Shown one piece after another: positions 21,913 to 29,069 of a DNA stretch of 36,480 nt. The DNA comes from Clostridia bacterium (GTDB lineage Bacteria; Bacillota; Clostridia; Oscillospirales; CAG-272), in assembly GCA_017938885.1 (NCBI GenBank), contig JAGBAS010000002.1, positions 1-36,480 of the forward strand, written 5' to 3'. How positions within the stretch are numbered: position 1 is the first letter of the stretch; each line of letters begins with the position of its first letter. The position numbers and the translations under genes are program-made. A model generated the notes under the pieces. It saw nothing but the letters and a program-made list of their open reading frames with translations. It did not search any database and was not told where the DNA came from.

Positions 21913-24555
21913 ATGAAGATGCATCATCTGCAACGCTGTGTGTCAGTCCTGTTGGCTGTTGTCCTGTTGGCGGCCGTTGCCGCAGGATTCATCCTGCCCG
22001 CCTCCGCCGCCGAGGTGTCCGTCCAGAACGGCACGGGCAATCGCGGGGCTGTGAGCGTCAGCACCAGCTACGCCTACCGCGCCAAGGTCAACGGCGAGTT
22101 CACCGCCTTCTCCTTCGCCATGCCCACCTGGACCCAGCCCGATTCCGCCTGTACTCTGGCTCTGTACAAGTGGACGGGAGACCCCGAGGACTCTCTGAAG
22201 GCCGAGCCCATCGCTACCCAGCGGTTCGATCCCATGAAGGACAACGCCACCAACAAGATCACCTTCGATCCCCAGCCCGCAGGTGAATACCTCTTCGCGG
22301 TCATCGAGCCTCGCGGCTCGGTAGGTGTTTGGACCGACGAGAACGCCACCGGCAATCTGGGTTTCCTCTACTCGGACGGTCAGGAGAAGAACTCCCTGCC
22401 CGAGCTGAAGATCACCTTCACCGAGGATCTGGCCGAGCCCTTCGGCAAGTGTGAGACCATCGTCGAGCCCGTGGACGGCAACCACAAGGCCCCCGCCGAG
22501 TACGTCATCCCCGAGGACAGCCTCATCTACACCCACGAGGTCATGCCCGACACCTGGGTCTTCACCGACGGCCTGGGCCGCGTGTCCCTGACCAACGCCG
22601 AGGTGGGCGATCCCCGCGCTGACAAGACCGTCTCCATGTTCTTCTGGACCTGGCACAACGGCCGTCCCACCTGCATCAACGTCAACGACGCCGCCGAGAA
22701 ATACCCCGAGGCCGTCCGCGACTACGACCACCCTGTCTGGACCCCCGCCGGCTTCCAGGGCTCCTGGAACGAGCCCATCTACGGCCACTATGAGTCCAGC
22801 GATCAGTGGGTGCTCCGCCGTCAGGCTGAGCTTCTGGCTAATGCAGGCGTGGATGCTATCCTTACCGACAACACCAACGGTGCCATCACCCACAAGCCCG
22901 GCTATACAGCCCTGTTTGAGGCCTGGGGAAAGGCCATGGATGACGGTGTTCTGCCCCCCAAGGTGTCCTTTATGCTCCCCTTCGGCGGCGGTGCCGATAC
23001 CAACACCCAGGTGCGGGATATGTACATGGACTTCTACCGCGAGGGTGAGAACCACAGACTGTGGTTCTACTGGGAGGGCAAGCCCGTTCTCATGGGCCGT
23101 CAGAATGCCATCACCACCACCGATAATATGGGCAAGGAGATCGCAAACTTCTTTACCTGGCGCGGCGGTCAGTCGGGTTACATCTGCAACAATCCCGCCC
23201 TTGGCGAGTGGGGCTGGCTCTCCACCTACCCCCAGGCTGTCTATTACGCCAACCGTACCGACCGCAAGGACAAGATCCCCGAGCAGATCACTGTCGGCGT
23301 GGCCATGAACCACAACTACAAGCTGGGTATGCTCTCGGCCATGAGCGGCGATTATGTCATGGGCCGTTCCTACACCCACGACTATCAGGATCGCTATGAC
23401 AAGGAAGGGAAGGAGGCCTCCAAGTGGGGCTACAATTTCGCAGAACAGTTCAACTATGCCCTGGAGATCGATCCTAAGATCATCTTCATCACGGGCTGGA
23501 ACGAGTGGGCCATGGCCCGTATCAATCCCTGGCCTGAGGGCTGGGAATCTGAGGTCCCCAACGCCTTCTGCGACCAGTTCAACGACGAGTTCTCCCGCGA
23601 CCTGGAGCCTACCAAGGGCGCTTTGAAGGATCACTACTACTACCAGATGGTCAATTTCGTCCGTCAGTACAAGGGCGTCCGTCCCATTCCTACGCCGTCT
23701 CTCCAGACGACCATCGACATTACCAAGGACAATACTCAGTGGAGCGAGGTCGGCCCCTACTACGCCGCCTACATCGGCAACACCGGTGACCGCGAGGGCG
23801 AGGGCTGGGGCGAGCTCCAATACCACGAGTATTCCGGCCGTAACGACATCATCGGTGCCCGCGTGGCCCGAGATGCCGACAACCTCTACTTCTACGTGGA
23901 GTGCAACGAGGATATCACGCCTTACACCGATCCTCTGTGGATGGTGCTCTACATCGACTCCGACCAGCAGAATCAGGGCTGGGAGACCTTCGACTACGTG
24001 CTGAACAAGACCTCCCCCACCGCCGACAAGGCAACCCTGGAAAAGTTCACCGGTAACGGCTACGAGACCGAGAAGGTGGGCGAGGTGGAGTACACCGTGA
24101 GCGGCAAGTATATGCAGGTCAAGGTGCCCAAGACCATGCTGAACCTGTCGGGTTACGACTTTACCGTCAATTTCGCCTGGACCGATAACGTCCACGACGA
24201 GGACGATGCAGGCGAGCGAGGCGACGCTGATTACAAGTACACCAAGTTCTCGGGCGATATCATGGACTTCTACATCTCGGGCGACGTGGCTCCCTCGGGA
24301 CGCTTTAAGTTCAGCTACGTTTCCACCAACGAGAACGCCACCGGCGAGCCCGACGAGACTCAGCCCACCGAGACTGAGCCCGTGACCGATCCCGCGACCG
24401 ATCCCACCGAGGCTCCTACCGATGCGCCTGCCACCGAAGCTCCCGCTGAGAGCGAGACCGATTCGTCTGCGGGCGGCTGTAAGTCGGCTCTTCTGAGCCT
24501 GACAGCTCTGCTGGCAGCCGTGGCTGCGGCCGTCGCGCTGAAGAAAGAGCATTGA
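21913..24555 (+). CDS. Secreted GH71/GH99-like TIM-barrel protein, paralogue 3
   Basis: 880 residues; AAAGGAG (21898-21904) 8 nt before ATG. The signal peptide ends near ASA-AE (~33). It has the same domain order: N-terminal beta domain (SVQNGTGNRGAVS..., shared most closely with paralogue 4), connector, barrel with SWNEPIYGHY, LLANAGVDAILTDNTNG and ITGWNEW (Glu531), CBM9-like domain, Thr/Pro/Glu/Ala linker and anchor GGCKS (Cys856) ending ALKKEH. It is the most divergent CBM9-like copy: it carries an extra acidic insertion (DDAGERGDADYKYTKF) before SGDIMDFYISGDVAPSGRF, and the preceding FTGNGYETEKV segment is shorter than in its sisters. Substrate unknown. Own promoter and terminator. Confidence 0.85.
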   Translation: MKMHHLQRCVSVLLAVVLLAAVAAGFILPASAAEVSVQNGTGNRGAVSVSTSYAYRAKVNGEFTAFSFAMPTWTQPDSACTLALYKWTGDPEDSLKAEPIATQRFDPMKDNATNKITFDPQPAGEYLFAVIEPRGSVGVWTDENATGNLGFLYSDGQEKNSLPELKITFTEDLAEPFGKCETIVEPVDGNHKAPAEYVIPEDSLIYTHEVMPDTWVFTDGLGRVSLTNAEVGDPRADKTVSMFFWTWHNGRPTCINVNDAAEKYPEAVRDYDHPVWTPAGFQGSWNEPIYGHYESSDQWVLRRQAELLANAGVDAILTDNTNGAITHKPGYTALFEAWGKAMDDGVLPPKVSFMLPFGGGADTNTQVRDMYMDFYREGENHRLWFYWEGKPVLMGRQNAITTTDNMGKEIANFFTWRGGQSGYICNNPALGEWGWLSTYPQAVYYANRTDRKDKIPEQITVGVAMNHNYKLGMLSAMSGDYVMGRSYTHDYQDRYDKEGKEASKWGYNFAEQFNYALEIDPKIIFITGWNEWAMARINPWPEGWESEVPNAFCDQFNDEFSRDLEPTKGALKDHYYYQMVNFVRQYKGVRPIPTPSLQTTIDITKDNTQWSEVGPYYAAYIGNTGDREGEGWGELQYHEYSGRNDIIGARVARDADNLYFYVECNEDITPYTDPLWMVLYIDSDQQNQGWETFDYVLNKTSPTADKATLEKFTGNGYETEKVGEVEYTVSGKYMQVKVPKTMLNLSGYDFTVNFAWTDNVHDEDDAGERGDADYKYTKFSGDIMDFYISGDVAPSGRFKFSYVSTNENATGEPDETQPTETEPVTDPATDPTEAPTDAPATEAPAESETDSSAGGCKSALLSLTALLAAVAAAVALKKEH

Positions 24556-24565
24556 ATCTGCTTTG

Positions 24566-24598
24566 TGCACCCTGCTGTTCGGCAGGGTGCATTTTTTT
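24566..24598 (+). terminator. Terminator of paralogue 3
   Basis: Perfect 10-bp stem tgcaccctgc (24566-24575) with gcagggtgca (24582-24591), 6-nt loop, then seven T. Confidence 0.92.
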
Positions 24599-24626
24599 GC
24601 AGAATGCCGAAATTGCAAGGATATGA

Positions 24627-24655
24627 TTGACTTTTCTTCGGCTTTTCAGTATAAT
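24627..24655 (+). promoter_or_regulatory. Sigma-A promoter of paralogue 4
   Basis: TTGACT (24627-24632), 17-nt spacer, TATAAT (24650-24655). Confidence 0.8.
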
Positions 24656-24685
24656 GAAGATATTCCCGTAAAAGGAGCACATGAT

Positions 24686-27600
24686 ATGATGAAACGGCAT
24701 ACCTACAAACGCCTGTTGGCTCTTTTTTTGAGTCTGCTTATGATCCTGACCTCGCTTTCAGCCCTGCTGACCGTCTCGGTGGTCTCGGTCTCTGCCGCCG
24801 TCAAGAAGGAGCACTCTGTCCAGAACGGCACCGGCACCCGCGAGCCCATCCGTGCGGGAGAGAGCTACGCCTACCGCGCAAACGTGAAATATGCCTTCAA
24901 TGCCTTCGGCTTCAATATGCCCACGTGGAATCAGACCGATTCCTCCTGTACCGTTTCGGTCTACAAGTGGCAGGGAAGCTTTGAGTCTACCGTGGCCGGT
25001 CAGCCCATCGCCTCCAAGCGGTTCGATCCAATGGTGGACGGCAACTGCAACTGGGTGACCTTCGACCCCCAGCCTGCGGGCGAGTACCTGTTCCACATCT
25101 CCGATGCCAGCTACGACGCGGGGGTATGGACCAACACCGTTCCCGAGGGCTCCAAGGGATTTCTGTACCTGAACGGCAAGGAGCAGAGAGGTGAGCCCGA
25201 GCTACAGCTTCGCTTTACCGAGGCCGTGGAGGATCCCTACGGCGACTGCGAGCCCTCCCAGGACGCTCACGTCGTCGTCTCTCCCTATAACAGCATGACC
25301 GACGAAGGCATCCACGACCTTAATCAGAGCGTCGGTATGCGTCTGACCACCACGGTTCCCGTCCGGGGAATGGAGGTTAAGTTCGGCACCTACTACATGA
25401 CCGATCTGGAGGTTTCGATGTCGGTTTTCGCCTGGAAGGGCACCTATGAGGAGACCGTCAAGGCCGCTCCCGTCGCTACGTCGAGGGTCACGCTGGTGGA
25501 CAATAAGTACGCCGGTGTCGAATTCCCCAAGATCCCCGCAGGCGATTACCTGTTCATGGTCCACGACATGACAGCCACCCCCGCGCTCTACATATACAAG
25601 CAGACCACGGGCCTGGAGGGCTTGATCTACCTGGACGGCTATACCTATGAGGGGGCCGTCGGCTACCCCGCCATGCGCATCATCTGCGCCGCCGAGACCG
25701 ACGACTATTTCACCCCCTGTACCGCCACCGACGATCTCCCCGACGGCACCCATACGCCCCCCGAGCCCTACGTCATCCCCTCCGACAGCCTCATCTATAC
25801 CCACCCCGTCATGCCCGATACCTGGGTATTCACCGACGGATTGGGCCGCGTCTCCCTCACCAACGCCGAGGTAGGCGATCTCAAGGAGGACAAGACCCTG
25901 GCCATGTTCTACTGGACCTGGCACATCAGCGGCTCCACAAGCAGTCCCGTCTACAATATGCAGGAGCTCTCCGCCAAGTACCCCGAGGCCATGCGGGACT
26001 ATGACAATCCCTTGTGGGCTGAAATGGGCTCCTTCATCGCCTTCTGGAATGAGCCTGTCTACGGCTTTTACCGCTCGGATGACGGGTGGGTGCAGCGCCG
26101 ACAGGGTGAGCTGCTGGCCAACGCAGGCGTGGACGTCATCTTCACCGATAATACCAATGGCACCAATACCTGGCGCAACGCCTATACCTCCCTCATGAAC
26201 ACCTGGTCGGATGCCATGGCCGACGGTGTCAAGACGCCTAAGGTCTCCTTCATGCTCCCCTTCTGGGATCGGAGCAATACCAATACCCAGGTGCAGTCCC
26301 TGTACCTTGACATTTTCCGCGCCGGCAAATGGCCGGAGCTGTGGTTCTACTGGGACAAGAAGCCCATGCTCATGGGCATCAAGGACAGCTTTGACCCCAA
26401 TGCTTCCCTGACCGACAAGGAGATCGCCTCCTTCTTTACCTTCCGTGCTCCTCAGCCCTCTTACCTGATCGAAAAGACTGATTACGCTAACTGGGGCTGG
26501 CTCTCCATGTACCCCCAGGAGGTCTACTACAAGAATCAGAAGGAAGAGAAGGCGGGCATCGTGGAGCAGATCACGGTGGGTATCGCCCAGAACCACGACT
26601 ACAAGCATCATCTCCTGGCCGCCATGAGCGGAAACAACATTACGGGCCGCTCCTACACCACCGATTACGAGAACCGCTTTGACGTGGAGGGAGCCGAGGC
26701 CTCCAAGTGGGGCTACAACTTTGCCCAGCAGTGGAGCTACGCCCTGGAGGTCAACCCCAGAGTGGTCTTCGTCACCGGCTGGAACGAATGGAAGGCCGGA
26801 CGCTACGAGCTGTGGCCTGAGGAGCCCGAGAACCCCGCCGCTGTGGAGAACGCCTTCCCCGACACCTACATCGACGAGTTCTCCCGCGACATCGAGCCCA
26901 CCAAGGGCGCGCTTCAGGACCATTACTACTACCAGTTGGTCAATTTCGTCCGTCAGTACAAGGGTGCCCGTCCCATTCCCGTCCCTACCGCTCAGGCGAC
27001 CATTGATCTGAACGGCTCCATCGACCAGTGGAATCAAGTCGGTCCCTACTACGCCGCCTACATCGGCAACACCGACGACCGCGATGCCGTGGGCTACGGG
27101 AATATCCACTACACCGAGACCTCGGGCAGAAACGACATCATAGGTGCCAAGATCGCCCGAGACGGGGAGTACGTCTACTTCATGGTGGAGTGTGCCGAGA
27201 ATATTACCCCCTACACCGATGCCCTGTGGATGAACCTCTACATCGACACCGATCAGGAGAAGCAAGGCTGGAATACCTTTGAGTTCGTGGTGAACAAGAC
27301 CGCTGCTTCCGAGAAGACCCTGGTTCTGGAGAAGTTCACCGACGACAACGACTACGCCAAGACCGAGAAGGTGGCTGACGTGGAATACAAGGTGGACGGC
27401 AAATACATGACCGTGAAGATCGCCAAGTCCGATCTCGGCCTGTCGGGTGATGACTACACCGTCAACTTTGCCTGGACGGATAACGTCCATGACGAGGGCG
27501 ACTACGAAAGATTCAGCGGCGATATTCTGGACTTCTACATTTCGGGCGACGTCGCCCCCGGCGGCCGCTTCAAGTTCAGCTATATCTCCACCGCCGCCAA

Positions 27601-27787
27601 CTCCGCAATGGGTGAGACCGACGAGACTACCCCCTCCGAGTCCACCCCCGTGGAGACCCCCGCCGAAACCGAGCCTGACACCCAGCCCCGGAAGAAGGGC
27701 TGTAAGTCCACCCTGGGCATGGGCGTGGCCTTCACCCTCACCGCTATGGCCGCCGCCGTGGCTCTGAAGAAGTCCAAGGAGGACTGA
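24686..27787 (+). CDS. Secreted GH71/GH99-like TIM-barrel protein with duplicated N-terminal beta domain, paralogue 4
   Basis: 1033 residues from ATG 24686 (AAAAGGAG 24670-24677, 8 nt away; ATG 24689 is also possible). The signal peptide ends near SVSA-AV (~39). Unlike its sisters it has two beta domains: about 40-190 (MPTWNQTDSSCTVSVYKWQG, FDPQPAGEYLF) and about 195-370 (SVFAWKGTYEETV, FPKIPAGDYLF). The connector, barrel with FWNEPVYGFY, VIFTDNTNG and VTGWNEW (Glu701), and CBM9-like domain follow. The linker is short and the anchor is KGCKS (Cys1006), hydrophobic stretch, ALKKSKED, so the first Gly of the GGC motif is replaced by Lys. No terminator follows; the AAGGAGG inside its last codons serves the next gene, making a two-gene operon. 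Confidence 0.86.
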   Translation: MMKRHTYKRLLALFLSLLMILTSLSALLTVSVVSVSAAVKKEHSVQNGTGTREPIRAGESYAYRANVKYAFNAFGFNMPTWNQTDSSCTVSVYKWQGSFESTVAGQPIASKRFDPMVDGNCNWVTFDPQPAGEYLFHISDASYDAGVWTNTVPEGSKGFLYLNGKEQRGEPELQLRFTEAVEDPYGDCEPSQDAHVVVSPYNSMTDEGIHDLNQSVGMRLTTTVPVRGMEVKFGTYYMTDLEVSMSVFAWKGTYEETVKAAPVATSRVTLVDNKYAGVEFPKIPAGDYLFMVHDMTATPALYIYKQTTGLEGLIYLDGYTYEGAVGYPAMRIICAAETDDYFTPCTATDDLPDGTHTPPEPYVIPSDSLIYTHPVMPDTWVFTDGLGRVSLTNAEVGDLKEDKTLAMFYWTWHISGSTSSPVYNMQELSAKYPEAMRDYDNPLWAEMGSFIAFWNEPVYGFYRSDDGWVQRRQGELLANAGVDVIFTDNTNGTNTWRNAYTSLMNTWSDAMADGVKTPKVSFMLPFWDRSNTNTQVQSLYLDIFRAGKWPELWFYWDKKPMLMGIKDSFDPNASLTDKEIASFFTFRAPQPSYLIEKTDYANWGWLSMYPQEVYYKNQKEEKAGIVEQITVGIAQNHDYKHHLLAAMSGNNITGRSYTTDYENRFDVEGAEASKWGYNFAQQWSYALEVNPRVVFVTGWNEWKAGRYELWPEEPENPAAVENAFPDTYIDEFSRDIEPTKGALQDHYYYQLVNFVRQYKGARPIPVPTAQATIDLNGSIDQWNQVGPYYAAYIGNTDDRDAVGYGNIHYTETSGRNDIIGAKIARDGEYVYFMVECAENITPYTDALWMNLYIDTDQEKQGWNTFEFVVNKTAASEKTLVLEKFTDDNDYAKTEKVADVEYKVDGKYMTVKIAKSDLGLSGDDYTVNFAWTDNVHDEGDYERFSGDILDFYISGDVAPGGRFKFSYISTAANSAMGETDETTPSESTPVETPAETEPDTQPRKKGCKSTLGMGVAFTLTAMAAAVALKKSKED

Positions 27788-27790
27788 ACC

Positions 27791-28225
27791 GTGGCCACGC
27801 TATCCAAAAAGAGTCGTAAGATCATACTCATCGCGCTGGCCGCCCTGCTCCTGACCGCATTGACGGCGGTGTGCGGATCCTACGCGATCCATACCGTGAC
27901 CTATGACATGGCCATGGATCGCTACCTCTCCCCCTACGCCGAGGCGGCAGAGGCCTACCTCGCTGAAAACCAAGCCTTCGCAGAGGAATATGGCGAGGTC
28001 TCCCTCGACGTATCGAGCTTCTCCTACGGCTATCTTGAGCCGAAGAAGTACTCCCGCCTGTCCCTCTGTCCTAAGGCCCCCGCCACCGCTGAGGAGTTTG
28101 AGGCGGAACTGGCCTACCTTACCATTGAGGTGCGCTTCTCGGGTATCCGCTCGGTGGACGTCTTCTTTGAAAAGACCCCCGAGGGACACCTGGAGATCAC
28201 GGGATGGGAGTCCGATGACGAGTAA
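27791..28225 (+). CDS. Small membrane protein of unknown function, coupled to paralogue 4
   Basis: 144 residues starting with GTG 27791, which is 3 nt after the previous stop; AAGGAGG (27777-27783) lies inside the end of paralogue 4, so translation is probably coupled. It has a basic N-terminus (KKSRK), one membrane segment (about 10-32, IILIALAALLLTALTAVCGS) and an outward ~110-residue acidic domain with SLDVSSFSYGYLEPKKYSRLSL, a strand-helix-strand pattern and FSGIRSVDVFFEKTPEGHLEI. No family was recognised. Membrane topology with the C-terminal part outside is the likeliest. Tight linkage suggests a role with the surface glycan protein, which is inference. Confidence 0.8.
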   Translation: MATLSKKSRKIILIALAALLLTALTAVCGSYAIHTVTYDMAMDRYLSPYAEAAEAYLAENQAFAEEYGEVSLDVSSFSYGYLEPKKYSRLSLCPKAPATAEEFEAELAYLTIEVRFSGIRSVDVFFEKTPEGHLEITGWESDDE

Positions 28226-28227
28226 AC

Positions 28228-28260
28228 CCCGATACCGCTCTCACGCGAGGGCGGTGCGGG
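28228..28260 (+). terminator. Possible weak terminator/attenuator after the paralogue 4 operon
   Basis: cccgataccgctc (28228-28240) pairs imperfectly with gggcggtgcggg (28249-28260) but no T-run follows. Confidence 0.35.
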
Positions 28261-28277
28261 ATTCAGTGAAGGGATAA

Positions 28278-28384
28278 AAGAAGAGTGAAAAGTGAGGACG
28301 AAGACCTTCGGTGTTCTCCATTTGATCGAATGGGCAAATCCGAAGGGGCTGTGCCACCGCTTTTCACTCTTTTTCCTGGTTTTA
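28278..28384. repeat. Nested inverted-repeat element, about 107 bp
   Basis: The outer arms 28278-28292 and 28370-28384 pair over 15 bp with one G-T. Inside, ccttcgg (28305-28311) pairs with ccgaagg (28340-28346). The outer arm contains GAGTGAAAAGTGA-type short repetition. It sits between the operon end and the ECF sigma gene. It resembles a miniature palindromic element and no open frame explains it. Confidence 0.65.
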
Positions 28385-28404
28385 CACGGTTTCCTGTAAC
28401 CATC

Positions 28405-28434
28405 CTCACCCAAATCCGGTCATATAGGATGAAG
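28405..28434 (+). promoter_or_regulatory. Possible ECF-type promoter of the sigma/anti-sigma operon
   Basis: TGTAAC (28405-28410), then 17 nt after AAC GGTCATA. The -35 fits ECF promoters and the -10 only partly (GGTC for CGTC). Confidence 0.3.
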
Positions 28435-28478
28435 ACCAAAACGGGGCGTCCCCAAGGATCCCCCCGAAAGGAGGTTCT

Positions 28479-29069
28479 ATGCTCACCATGCCTAACTCCG
28501 CCACCCGCGACGGCTACCTGCCCGACGAGGCCATTATCGCTCTGTACTTCGGCCGTTCCGAGGAGGCCATCGCCGCCTGTCAGGCCAAGTACGGCAAGAC
28601 CTGCCACACCATCGCCTACAATATCCTCCATTCCGACGAGGACGCCGAGGAGTGCGTGTCGGATACCTGGCTCCGCGCCTGGAATGCCATCCCCCCCGAA
28701 AAGCCCGCCCGCCTGGGTGCCTGGCTCTCCACCGTGACCCGCCGCCTGGCCCTCACTCGCTATGAAACCAAGACCGCCGCCAAGCGCTACGGCGGCATCC
28801 AGGCCTCCCTGGAGGAGCTGGCCGAGTGCGTGGCCGACGGCGGTCTCACCATCGCCGACGAGGTAGCTTTAGCGGGTGCCATCAACAGCTTCCTGGCCTC
28901 CCTCCCCGCCCGCACCCGTATGATCTTCATGCGGAAATACTGGTACATGGACAGTATCGCCGATATCGCGGATAAGTTTGGTATGACCCAGTCGGCGGTG
29001 AAGGTCACTCTTCACCGTACCCGGGAGAAATTCCGCAAGCATCTGGATAAGGAGGGCATCACGGTATGA
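28479..29069 (+). CDS. ECF-family RNA polymerase sigma factor
   Basis: 196 residues; GAAAGGAGG (28466-28474) 4 nt before ATG. Region 2 (about 25-95: HSDEDAEECVSDTWLRAWNAIPP, AWLSTVTRRLAL) and region 4 helix-turn-helix (about 130-185: LPARTRMIFMRKYWYMDSIADIADKFGMTQSAVKVTLHRTREKFRKHL) are complete and there is no extra domain. It directs RNA polymerase to a small regulon once released by a partner. Its stop overlaps the start of the membrane-anchored partner by 4 nt (ATGA), the usual sigma/anti-sigma layout. Contrast with the other sigma of this window, which is fused to its downstream region. The regulon is unknown. Confidence 0.93.
   Translation: MLTMPNSATRDGYLPDEAIIALYFGRSEEAIAACQAKYGKTCHTIAYNILHSDEDAEECVSDTWLRAWNAIPPEKPARLGAWLSTVTRRLALTRYETKTAAKRYGGIQASLEELAECVADGGLTIADEVALAGAINSFLASLPARTRMIFMRKYWYMDSIADIADKFGMTQSAVKVTLHRTREKFRKHLDKEGITV

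Noticed and set aside
28285..28737. Plus-strand frame crossing the palindrome into the sigma gene
   Set aside because: Overlaps the ECF sigma in another frame, is Pro/Ser-rich low complexity and has no ribosome site.
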